Assembly (NCBI GenBank): GCA_003260075.1 | Contig: QLIY01000249.1 | Span: 118,928-182,927, forward strand | Direction: 5' to 3' | From: Phallusia mammillata | Taxonomy: Eukaryota; Chordata; Ascidiacea; Phlebobranchia; Ascidiidae | DNA: 64,000 bases | Shown here: one piece after another, positions 37,590-48,271 of the stretch | How positions within the stretch are numbered: the first letter of the stretch is position 1 | Layout: the number at the start of each line of letters is the position of its first letter | Program-made: the position numbers and the translations under genes | The notes under the pieces: model-generated | Seen by the model: the letters and a program-made list of their open reading frames with translations, nothing else | What the model was told of the DNA's origin: nothing | The model's database searches: none

Positions 37590-37996
37590 AAAAACGCTTT
37601 CGCCCTGAGAGGTTACAATTTTGTGGGGCACACGTTTTGTTTTTTGCTCCGTTTCACTAAAAAAAAACGATGTGTTTCAACCACACTAACGGTGTGTTCT
37701 AAGCACACTGCAGGTATGTTGTTACCGGGATAATCGATGTGTATTCGCTTAACAACACCCTACACATGACAGACAACAAGTCAGGTGGTCCAGGTGAGTT
37801 TCAAGTCTAGAAGCACAGAACAACACGCTACTTGACAACGCTTAGTGTGTCCTGAGTTGTATACGACTTCAATTTTCGCGTGTTGTTACAATAACCGTTT
37901 TTTCTAAAGGCTCTCACCTGATCCTGCATCAATTGCAGCAACTTTGTAGACCGTCGCTGCTACAAGAATAGTGAGAAATAAAAAAACGCGCATCAT
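27293..37996 (-). CDS. Gene B: paralogue of gene A, EGF-SEA-ZP transmembrane protein
   Basis: Exons (minus): 37996-37918, 37053-36907, 36539-36369, 36193-36059, 35788-35666, 35297-35160, 34456-34337, 33851-33729, 33510-33428, 32608-32389, 31997-31860, 31533-31355, 30845-30700, 30282-30150, 29816-29716, 29258-29066, 28431-28335, 27913-27791, 27447-27293. They total 2604 nt in one frame (867 residues). Order: signal peptide (start MMRVFLFL), VFVVYQ domain, six EGF-like domains, SEA-like domain (YRAV then [10 protein letters not shown]), EGF, ZP module with [11 protein letters not shown], furin-type VKRKRSI site, EGF, transmembrane helix [10 protein letters not shown] and a 15-20 residue tail. 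Every intron phase matches gene A, so the two arose by gene duplication. Protein divergence from A is substantial. The 91-nt C run and hAT-like remnants lie in introns. A strong acceptor-like TTTCAG at about 38067 may mark a 5'-UTR intron or trans-splice site. Confidence 0.87.
28560..28780 (+). repeat. SINE-like repeat with tRNA-like head, interrupted by C10
   Basis: ACTCAGTTGGTGGAGC resembles a tRNA A-box region. After the ten C (28611-28620), TCGAATCCC resembles a B box. The body contains CTAGCCTGTGCC, GATCGGCTGATTCGGTAT and GGCCTGGCGTACTATG, which recur at 48120-48271, 53850-54075 and 60355-60830. It lies in intron 16 of gene B. The tRNA origin is inference from the boxes. Confidence 0.5.
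31093..31145 (+). repeat. Short dispersed repeat with GATTCGAACC/CCCGATCAG words
   Basis: The pattern is CACGGGRTTCGAAYCC, then GACA, then CCGGGGACGAA, then CCCGATCAG. It recurs at 49445-49537, 49573-49668 and, reversed, at 52036-52100 and 52130-52180. It includes a B-box-like GGTTCGAATCC, so a tRNA-derived element is plausible. It lies in intron 12 of gene B. Confidence 0.45.
32989..33115. mobile_element. hAT-type terminal fragment
   Basis: It starts CAGGGGTGGGCAACCTGCGG followed by CCCGCGGGCC, a terminus typical of hAT DNA transposons. No matching right terminus was found nearby, so it is a fragment. Its internal GTGGCTAGAATC recurs in reverse in the fragment starting at 34484. It lies in an intron of gene B. 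Confidence 0.5.
34484..34690. mobile_element. hAT-type terminal fragment, second copy
   Basis: It starts CAGGGGTGTGCAACC and contains GATTTATTGTGATATTTATT and a TTCTAGCCACAAAT stretch shared, reversed, with the 32989 fragment. No right terminus is visible. It lies in intron 6 of gene B. Confidence 0.45.
37497..37587. repeat. 91-nt uninterrupted poly-C run
   Basis: Ninety-one consecutive C in intron 1 of gene B. It creates artificial polyproline and polyglycine open frames. Given the other runs of almost exactly ten, it is probably a gap placeholder about 90 long (plus one genuine C), not genomic sequence. Confidence 0.85.
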
Positions 37997-40900
37997 CTTC
38001 TTTTCAGTCGTTGGACTTCGTTTATTTATTTGTTGTTTATTATTGCGCTAATCAAAGTCACTTGTCCTGAAATGTAAAAACACATATGTGTTAAAATAAG
38101 TTGCTCCGGAGAATAAATTCAAAATTTGATGCATAACATATAGCCTGTGCAAAAAAAACTTGTAAGTTTACAAATTTGGACACGTCTATTAATTTTTTTT
38201 GTTCTATGTGGCAGACGTATTTTTGGAACACTTTTATTTTAACGAGACGAGAAATACAAAATCTACAAATTTTTTAAAAAAATCTACAAATTTTAAAAAG
38301 GTTAGTGTAATTTGAAATATTCATCAGTTTGAGTATTTTGTTTCTCATAGATTGCAAAATTTGTGACCAAAAAGTTTTTTTTTAATAAAAACATATTAAA
38401 ATTAAAATCAACAGATGCCTTAAGCTTTTAAATGCGCCCAGATTATTTTTATGTCTTTGTAAAATTACGCGCAATAGTCTCCTAAAGCAGCTAGTTTTAT
38501 CTTTCCCAACTATGCCGCAATCCATTTGCTTTTACCGCTCTAGCCACCCGGGGCGACTTTTACTAATTGCTCTGAAGAACGAACCCTCCGCTCGTTATAT
38601 ACTCAGATGTTGGAATTTGGCCAAGCCCACCTGCACAACTACAAAGCGATCCCGTTTTTTGCGAGCGATTGCTGCTACGTATTGTAGCTGCAAAATTACA
38701 AGCAGATAAATAGGTGTGTGTATTTTGCGCAATCCGTATTATACAACGGGGGTAGGGTGAACAACAATATATGATTGACCGTCTTTGGTCTCCCCCGCAC
38801 TCTTCAAAAGATGCTTTTCTTGAACGATCTATGATTGACTTCTTTGCCTAACCCGATTCAATGCGTTTAAAATTAGCGTCGAATTAGTTTCGACATCAAT
38901 AAAGTGGCATTAACGTCAACACAAAGGATTGAATGGCTTAAATGTGCAACGTCTCAATAGGATTTTTTGATTTTTACTTTGGTTAGGTGCGGTTTCGTGT
39001 CTTTGTGTGTTGACGTCAAGAAAATTTGTTGCGTTTTACGGTAAAAACCCGACAACAATTAAAAGAACGATAAGGAAAAAACATTCGGTTTTGCTTTAGT
39101 GATTTTATTCCAAAGAACTCTTTCCTGAAATATCATAAAATTTTGATGTTTAAAATTTTATTAAACAATTTAATTTCTTGCTTGTTTAATTTTTTTCCAA
39201 AAAAATCTCAAAATAAAAATATGAAAGCTATGTTTTCACCTAAAAGTGTTTTCTATTTTAATTTGTTACTTAGTGTATCAAATATAGTGATAGTATTTGT
39301 TTTTAACCATTCCCATTTAAGTTATTGCATCGGCATTATTATTCGTTTTCTGATTGACGTGTTTACACGTGAGCTTTTCTTTCGTGTTTCGATTTGCCCT
39401 GCCTAGTCCATTCACCGTTCCGCTTTCCAACAAAACTAAATCTGGAAACATTTCCGGCAATCCCGGGCGTGATTTTACTTCATTGAGCTATTCACCTAAG
39501 GTTGATTGACAGAGAAAATGCCATCATGTTATCACATCACAATTGCATTGGCGCTTTTGGGTCGACTTTGATGGAATCGCTTTTGCTTTGAACCAGAGAT
39601 GTAAGTCTCTTTGGCTCGGGTTCGGGCTTATGCTGGAACAAATCGGGCTGGATTTGGACCTGCCTTCATACTCATTTGTGCCGCGATTTGATCTGCTTTT
39701 GGACCTAATTTTATTCGGGCTTGTTCTTTTGGGTTCAGGTAGGCTTACCGGTATAACTTTGCCTAAAACTCACAACCGAGTTTATCCTAGTTCACGTGTG
39801 GAGACATTTCATGGCAGTTGTTCCACAGCACCTAAACATTAGCTTATAAATTGTTGTGTCTCAGTATGTGTTGATCACGTAACTATTTTTTGCTTTTGGA
39901 AAATAGCTGTCAGTTATTTAAACGTCATGTGTTCCTGTTCTAATTTTGGTTTTGATCGGTTTTATTTTTGCTTCATAACGGTAATTTGGATGGAATAATT
40001 AGAGCGCTTGTTATTTTGAAGGTCTTGTAATGTGAACAGTATGAGAAATAACAAAACGTGCGTTTCTGTATAAGACGTTTTCGGTTGTGTGTTTCAGCTT
40101 ACATTAACAGTTGTGATTAAGTATCTTTTAGGGTCTACCTTATGTGTAACATAAATACTTATTTACATTTGGTCATTACACGATGCAAGGATTATGTAGG
40201 TTTTTGCGTAGAAAAAAATATCAAGTTCTAAAACAAAACATGCGGCTGGTGACATTTACCATTCCTCGTTAAATGAATGTGCTATACCTGATGCCAGAGA
40301 TTACCTGTTTCAAAGGGCAAAACGATTCAACCGTTCATGTAAATGACCGTGCGTGGGGTTTGGTTGAGTAGATTACGTTTTCCGTCCGTCCCTGTGAACA
40401 ACTGAGGTTCCACATGATTGGTACGAGCTTTGCAAACTGGATTTATAGCATGCTTCATAACGTATCGGGAATAAACAGCTTTTCATTTTCTTATAGGATA
40501 AATGTATCTAATGTTCGTGCTAACTTTGATTTTGCTATCCCATTGTTAGTTAACGTTAGCAAATTTTTGAAACGTATGCTGCGTACTGCGTTTCTTCTGA
40601 ATAACTGTTGAGTGGTGTATTTTGATAGTAACGTTAGAACAAATAGATTTACGGATGAAAAGGAGTTTGTAAAGAACCAAATTGTCATGATACGATTTAC
40701 ATATCTCAACGTTGACCTGTTATGCAGCGTTGCCGAAATCGTTTTTTTATGTCATCACAAGGCGTATGCTACTACGATGATCGTTATTATCTTGTGACTA
40801 TTTTCCTTAGTGTACTTGTACCTGTCAGATGAGTAAAAACGAACTGAGGATTGCGTTTTTCGAATTCTTACGCGTTTGCGCCATAACAAGAAAATACGCC

Positions 40901-43900
40901 AACCCTAAATAGCAAACGGAACCGTTTGTAGCTATTTCGCCAGCCCATGTCGCACCCGCGGCAAATCAACGCCCCGTTTTACTTCCTCTCAACCGCAAAA
41001 ACCTTTGTGGCTGAAATTAATCCGTGACCACATATAGAACGGTTCATTTCCATAGGATGCCCCGCATGTAAGGGTTTCCTGTACCGCTGTGTTAGACCTG
41101 TCCTGCCCCTTTCTATTTGGGGTTAACATTGTTGAGCGAAAAGCGTTTACCCCTTTGGGGATATTGACTCGTTTTGGGTGCGACTAGGTCGCAATATTGA
41201 TGTTATTGGCGTCATTTGCTTTAGGGTCTTAACCATGCGCAGCCAATCCGTTTTTATCCTATGGGTGAAATTGAAAGCTTGCTTTCATGTCAATAGAATT
41301 ACGTCCATTTGTGCAATAAGGGATTGGCACAGCTTTTGTGCTACAAAGATTTTTTTCTTTAGAATGCAATAGCAATGATCTTAACCTCTTGCGCAATGGA
41401 AGCCGTTGGAGTTTCGCAATAAAATATTTTTTTCCTATATTATGGTTGAACATTTCAAACAAACCCCTTTTCTTGGTATAGCGCTTATTGACGACATTGG
41501 CACTAATGCAAAATAAAGTTCAGCTGGATGAGTATGTGTTTCTCTGCTAAGTTTAAATTTTTTTCCGAGTCAAACAGGACTGGGTGTCGTGACAGAACAG
41601 CTCGTCAATTTCTTGTCGCCAATTGTGCGTGATTTATTTTCAAAATTTTCAACATCATTTATGCTACAAAAGGTAACGTTAACGAGATATTCCCAAAACC
41701 CAAAAAACTGTCTAATGCAAAGCTCTTGCGTTTCTGGGTTAAGCAAACATTGGTTTGAGTTAAGCCTTTTTTGGCTGGGATCAGTTTGCTGGAAAGCACG
41801 ATTCCAGGACGTATCCATAGCTGGAACAACAACAACGTATTGTCTGCCATTCCGTTGACCAGGTGCTCCTGAATAGCTTTGATCCAACAAAACACGTTTC
41901 CTTGTGGCTTGTCATAACATTGCGGGTGGCCATATGTCGGGAAATATGGAAAATTTAAGGCACAAAGCTGTAAAGACGATGATATCCGAGTAAGGATTCA
42001 AGGTTTTGAAGGTGTGCACCGCTTTTAAAAAACAAAAAGCATAGTTGTTTTGTGTGCAAGGCCCTAATATGGTGGTATCATGTTTGAATTGTGTACAGAA
42101 GTATCAAAGGATGCAAATACTTCAAGTTTCTGGCCTCTAACAAGCACAACGATCTTCTTGTTTCCAAATATGCGTTTGTACACTTATATTACTGAGAGAG
42201 ATATGCGGACAAACATTTACCCTTCATCCCACTTAGGACTTTGATTGATCCCTGGACGAGCCTTCTGTAATAAAATCGTATACCGGTCGCTATCTTGGTC
42301 AATATTATAGGCTTTGGGTTTCGCAGACCGATCGTCGCCATATCGAACCTGTTTCAACAGGGACTTGTCGTTGTGAAGAGAAGAAACGCATATTGTCTTG
42401 AGAATTGCTTCTTAGCGTTCCGCTACATTCCTCTGCGCACCCGCGAAGTTGCTTTGGGGTGAAAATATCCTTTACGAGTGTTTATTGGACACTTGAGTTT
42501 TGACACAACATTGTACAAAAATGTTTTGTCTGTAAGTTATGATAAAGGGTGTTGCACAAACACCTTGTGCCGAACAATGAAAGCGACTTTAATCTGCAAT
42601 TAACTGCTTATGTTTGTAAATTCGCGCGATGTCTTTGACGGAATAGAACGATGGTACCTTTAACCCACCGTCACAGCCCTCTGAACATTCAAATTGATTT
42701 TGGACGTCAAATAATACTTTGACAACACTGTTTTTTTTAACATTTTCGTTCCAAAAAAATTGTTACCCATGAGCTGGTAGAGTAAATGTCAGTGTAATGT
42801 TGTTCGAAATTACAGGCGTTCTATGAATTGCACGTACAAGGATCTCTATATAGCCATATAATTACACTTGTTTACTAGCGAAACATGTATTTGCAGAATG
42901 GTATTTTTCCTGGCCACCCTCCTGCTAAACGTCATGCACTCTTTTACGTTATATACGTCACGCATTCCAAAAGAGGGTCTTGTGGTTAGAGCTTCGTCAG
43001 ATGGCGGTCAAATGCGTTTGTTCGCACCCTGGGGGAAATAGACAACGAATTTGTCATCTCTTACAATGCCATGTGCGGCGCGCGTCAACGTGTGCTGACG
43101 AAAGAAGGCGACCACACGTGTGACGTAGCACAGGGGATATGGGTGACCGCCGGCGTAAAAACAGGACGCCCAGCCCCGAACTATTCACGGCCCAGGTCCC
43201 ATAGTATAACTGGGTGCGCCTTTATTCGTTATCAGCCAGACATTCCGGCCTTCGATAGGGCGACTAACGGAGAAAGGCTTTATTATATAGAGAAAAAAGA
43301 GGCTGCTAATGTCGATAGACGTTCAGGGCCCCTCTGTCACGCATATGTGGCTATTCCTGGATGACACAAAGCGGCTAACGGATCGCACATGCACGGCTGC
43401 TTGACATGAATGCCATTGAGCAATTGTTTAAGCAGCTCAAAACCTCGCTAACGACATTAAGGGCGTTCTCCTTTATTGACCGAGGCAGTGTTTTGGCGTG
43501 GTATTGGCCACACCGCTGTAATCGCCTTGTCAACTTGCGAAAGCCCTGCACATGGTTGTCGAAGTGGAACAGTTGTCATAGGGCCGGTTCATACGGATTG
43601 TAATGTTGTGCAACTTGAAAACATCGGGTGGGATCTGTTTGCCTGCTTGGCGCCGATTTTATGCTGATAACAGTAGGACAATGGTTGGATTATGAGAGTC
43701 CCCCCCCCCGGTTCATACGCATTGTGGTGTTGTGCAACTTGAAAACATCGGGCGGGATCTGTTTGCCTGCTTGGCGCCGATTTTTTGCTGATAACAGTAG
43801 GACAATGGTTGGATTATGAGAGCTTGTTGTACTGTTCTGCGTGTGGGATTGACTCGCATTTATCGCATGATTGTGCAATGTCAGCAAACCTTTGTTCCCT

Positions 43901-44883
43901 GTCCGGCGTTATAGCATCCTTGATTTAGAAGTGGGTTTGTCGTGTGATGAAGATTAGGATATCTTTGTGTGAGGTCAAACATAGCCAAACCGGGTTTCTC
44001 AGTGTTTACGCTACAGCACATGGGTCGCCTTGTAAGTTTAATTATTTAAAACCACAAAAAAATCGTTTCAACAAACCAATGTTAATAAGGAATATATTGG
44101 CATGGCAACGTTTTGCTACATCAATTTTGCAAATATTTTTTATCATTATATTACAATAAATTGACCGTTATGAAATAGTCTTTTCTTCTTGCGGAATTGT
44201 ATATAGCATCGCCGGAAGACAAAACATTGTACTTTATTGCAAAAACAGAACAACCATTTCCACAAATAACAGCCAGCTGTTACGAATCATTTCAAATCGC
44301 TCTATTGTCCAGCAAAGGAACGTCGGCGCCTCTAGTGGATGTTTAAAACTAATACCTAACGACATCGTTTATAGTTTTCTTTTCAGCTATAAACTTGATT
44401 AATGTATACTTGCAACGACTTGACATTTGAAATTGCCATTGCCCAAGAACTAATATAGCGTGCAAAATCCTTGTCACGCTTAGCTTAATCTGCATGACAT
44501 CCAGAACATTGCATGTTCCCTATCATGATCCTTATTCCCGTCCCACAAAAGATGGCAAACTTTTCATCAGCCGTTCCAATTGAATCGCTGCGTTTGTCGA
44601 GCTCCAGTTTTGACGAGCCCCACCCAATAACGCTGAAAGAGCACCCCCTTTACACGAGCCGCACAAAAGGGTAACACACCGACAACATTATGGTTGCTAA
44701 CGGCAACCAGAGAGGGGTTAGGCAGTGACGCAATTCCGTAGCCAGAATCTTTTTTCAACAGCAGTGCTCCATATGATTGCACCATCTACTCTTGTGTTAA
44801 ATGTTGCACCATTCATGACTCGTTGAAAAAAGGCACAAAAACACCTTGTCAAGTTTGAAGCGCAAACCGGTATGAAAAAAAAG
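37997..44883. other. Intergenic region upstream of gene B
   Basis: No convincing gene. Open frames (39143-39406, 41570-41890, 43071-43364 and others) have no recognised domain. A CCCGAA-type repeat fragment lies near 39600-39740. A less AT-rich stretch lies at about 42960-43620. A repeat of about 115 bp (43584-43699 and 43710-43825) is split by ten C at 43700-43709. The gene B promoter should be near 38000-39000. Confidence 0.45.
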
Positions 44884-45395
44884 CAGTGTTTCATATCGGA
44901 ACGGAACGGAACGTTATACCGGAACGAAATAAATATTTTTTGGCTCAAATACTGGAACGAAATACCGAAATAAAAAATATTCAAAATACCGGAAAGGAAC
45001 GAAATACCGTTAAGTTTTATTCCGGTATTTCGTTCTGGACATTTGACATGACACAATTGCTCAAAAATTTCGCGCCGTTAGGCTATAATAAAAATTGAAG
45101 CTCCTACAATTTACATCCGTTTGACCATCATTGACAAATGGTATGTGACGTAACAACTACCGACAATAATTATTGTGTGTTGCAACTTTCTTCCTTTTTT
45201 CGCTTAATAGTTGCAAAGACCACAAAGAAATGTTCGTTTGTTAAGACCGAAATACCGAAAAGTACCGTTATAAATTTATTTCGGTCAGACCGGAACGAAA
45301 TTAAAATATAGGTCCAGAACGAAATAACGAAATAAATAATTTGCTCAGAACGAATAACGTTATTTAGTTTCGTTCCGTTCCGGTATGAAACACTG
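44884..45395. mobile_element. hAT-type non-autonomous element, 512 bp
   Basis: It begins CAGTGTTTCATATCGGAACG and ends with the inverted form (CGTTCCGGTATGAAACACTG), giving imperfect terminal inverted repeats of about 30 bp. The flanking 8 bp match in 7 of 8 positions (AAAAAAAG left, AAAAAAAC right). The interior repeats CGGAACGAAATA words and has no transposase. The CAGTG end and 8-bp target site are characteristic of the hAT superfamily. Confidence 0.7.
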
Positions 45396-46734
45396 AAAAA
45401 AACTGACTGGATTTCATCAGTTTTTGTTTAAGTCGTCGTTACATTTACTTAATCAATCGCTGGAGACTTTTTTCAAATAAAAAAAATGAATAATTTATTT
45501 AAACTTTGGTTAAAAAGAAACATGGACTTAACTTGGCAAAAATTCTTGAATTAAAAAAGGCAGTTTCACGATAGAAAAAACACAAAATCAGCTAATGTCT
45601 GTTATTCTAATCGCAATTGTCCGATTGGGAACTTCTCATTAAGTTGCATTAAAACCGCAATTCATATGATGTAAGTAATTACGACATGTGAAAATCATTT
45701 CTTTTAAGGGTTATTTCGTGTTGATTGCCCGACGAAAAATATTGACTGCGGAAATAGCACTCGCGTGATTGTTTCGTAACAGGTCAGGATCGTGTAAGAG
45801 CGATTTCGAATTCCAGATTTATAAATATCGCTTGGCATTTTGTCCACCTTGATACAAAATTCCTGATCTCACTTCGTTCTGGTTTCCCTATCTCTGTCGA
45901 ATACTTGACCCGCATCGGGCGTGGCTCTCACAAGTTACAATGCGTCACAAGAAGAATTCTTTGCGTCAGGCCAAATGTCAGACTGTTGCGAAATTACGTT
46001 TTAAAATCCTTTTGTAAACCTTTACAAATGACCCTTGATTTATGAATTTTGATAATAGACCGTAAACTGAAGGGTGTTATCATACGCTTTTGTGATAAAA
46101 TTAATATGTGTTTTGTTGGTAAATTCTCTTTCTAACATTGATAAGGTGTTTTATTACACTGTGCTGGTATTTGAGAGGGCGTTACTTCCTGAAGGTGCGC
46201 AAAGTATTCATTTAATCTCTAACGTGCGTGGGTGAAATGATCCAAGCGTTAACTTAGATTTAACTTTCGGTTTCTAACTAAACGTACGTATTGCCACTAA
46301 AACGTAACACAGCTTTGAATTTCTCTGGATGAAACTTACTTTTAATGGACCTTTTTAATGTGGTTATCTTCACGAGATAAAGGATATTACCCTTAAAATT
46401 TTTGGACTCCTTTAAAAAGAATATATGTTTCTGATGGTGAGGTATACGTACTGATACGCAATATTTTTAAGGTAATAAGAAATACAAAAGGCAAGTATTA
46501 AATCGCGGTTAGTTTTACAAAAACAGAAGTTTATAAGTCCGTCGCCGCCATTTCCTAATAGCCTTCATACCAAATATAGTTGTACATAAAACACAAATGA
46601 TGGGACAAAAAATAGACGGACAAATGGTGTTCCGGCTATCAATTGGTTTGGATGTACTGCACCTGTGTTTTTTGGCAACTGTTGAAATATTGACTCCAAA
46701 AATTGCCTTAACGACCCAATGGGCACACGACCCT

Positions 46735-47079
46735 ACTGTCACGTGATTTTCTCATCGCCTTTGCGCTTCATGTGATGTGCAAGATGGCCGTTGCGGGTAC
46801 TTGACAACTCGATTGCCGTTCAATCGTTTTCTCAATACTTTTTCACCATGTTCAGCTCCCATGTTGACACACTAAACAATGGAAATGGAGTTAAAAGAGT
46901 TCTGTCCTCATTTAAGTGCATTTAACGCCGATTTAGGCCCGAACAAAACTTGTCAATGGGACAATTCTTCGGAAAAAAGATGTGCGCTTTGTATAGAAAC
47001 GTGTTTTTGCAGAAAAATAAATAGGAAAAGGGCCGTGTGCAGAACTCCTTTAGTTTTAATGGAAACACGCAAAAAATGA
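46735..47079 (+). other. Promoter-like segment and 66-codon cysteine-rich ORF, unresolved
   Basis: An E-box CACGTG near 46740 and a YY1-like CAAGATGGCCG near 46782 precede an ATG at 46879 in good context (AACAATGG). The 66-residue frame has an FCPHLSAF motif, then CQW, CALC and CFC, loosely like the start of a UBP-type zinc finger of ubiquitin proteases. It ends at a stop at 47077-47079, and no downstream exon could be joined. It may be a first exon, a small gene or chance. Confidence 0.2.
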
Positions 47080-47453
47080 AGGAAGTTGAAATCCTTACCT
47101 GTACACGAGGTTGTCGAGTTTTTTATTTGAATTTATGCAACAAATGTCTAAAAAACATTCCTTGTCCAAATTATAAAAACAATTAAACATTATTGTTACA
47201 AATATTTAATATTATTAAAAACTGCCGCACTCAGTTTTCAAAGGCCCCAATTTCGTCAAATTAAATTTTGATGGCTAGGGAATTGCGCGTCATATGTGAA
47301 GGATTTAAACTGTGTACACGCGCGTAAACATATTCTAGAATACTGCTGTACCAAAAACTAACAAAAATGCATCAAGTACCCAATTTTGAGTTATTAACCT
47401 GTTACTGTTGTCATAATATTATAGCCACCTAACAAAAGTTTAAAGCTCTTGAG

Positions 47454-47851
47454 CAGTGTTATCAACCACGTATCTTAGGGCCGGTTGCGGCTCCAAACTA
47501 CCTATTTTGCGGCCTTCACCATAACTCAGAAAATCACCTAAGATTATAGATTAATATTACCATGAAAGTCAAAAAATCACTGTTTTAAAATTTATTATTT
47601 ATAAAAGTTTACAATGCGGCATATTTCAATCAATTCGTAAGCGAGAATAATTAGGCTAGGTGCAAAGGTAATCGTTGTATTGTGTCGCATATGCCAGATT
47701 CAGTATTCTTTCTGAGAATGTGTTAATAACACAAAGTAGCCATTCAGATTCTTGTTGTTTGCTGTATTCTTTTTAATTCGTTTTTGGCGGCTCCTTGCAC
47801 ACTTGAAAACTATCGTTTGGCCCCGACAATAAAAAAGGTTGAGAACCACTG
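47454..47851. mobile_element. hAT-type MITE, 398 bp, perfect 8-bp target duplication
   Basis: It begins CAGTGTTATCAACC and ends with the inverse of CAGTGGTTCTCAACCTTTTT, the classic hAT terminus. The 8-bp direct repeat CTCTTGAG flanks it exactly (47446-47453 and 47852-47859). There is no transposase. The short length and intact target duplication indicate a non-autonomous insertion. Confidence 0.85.
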
Positions 47852-48119
47852 CTCTTGAGAGTAATTGTGCGTGACTTTGGTTTGTCACATGTTTGTGTTT
47901 GGGACCTGGCAACCGCCCGAGTTTAAGGTCAATGTCTGGCTTTATGTGACGGTAACTTTAACACATTAAATATGTTGAACTACTTTTACAAAGGTTAGCA
48001 CGCAACCTCTTAAGTAAACGTTATACAAACTCAATCAGTCGTGGATACATTTAATCAATATTTGTTTCAACAGCGATCATCAGCATTTTTAAACAAGATA
48101 ATTTTGAAGAACATAAATT

Positions 48120-48271
48120 CATAACTGGGATCAACCCTGAAGCGTCTATGCAGACCAGTGATCACGGCACACTCATATATAAATCACAGTACGCCAGGGC
48201 CATTGAAGGCGCTATATGTTTGGTGACCGGCTGATTCGGTATAGCGCCTTCAATGGCCCTGGCGTACTGTG
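48120..48271. repeat. SINE-like repeat with perfect 32-bp inverted repeat
   Basis: The left part (CTGGGATCAACCCTGAAGCG, then ACCAGTGATCACGG) matches the interrupted copy at 60358-60830. The arms 48185-48216 and 48240-48271 are exact reverse complements around a 23-nt loop, giving a strong potential hairpin. Confidence 0.85.

Noticed and set aside
37315..37733. Open frames with long polyproline or polyglycine
   Set aside because: They are translations of the 91-nt C run.
5751..37996. Themis-type self-sterility locus
   Set aside because: The known Ciona self-sterility pair involves polycystin-like and fibrinogen-like proteins; neither domain is present here.
41570..41895. Overlapping open frames on both strands
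   Set aside because: I considered a transposase fragment, but no motif, partner exon or terminal repeats support it.
43071..43364. 97-codon open frame in a less AT-rich stretch
   Set aside because: No family recognised and no splice context; base composition alone is not enough.
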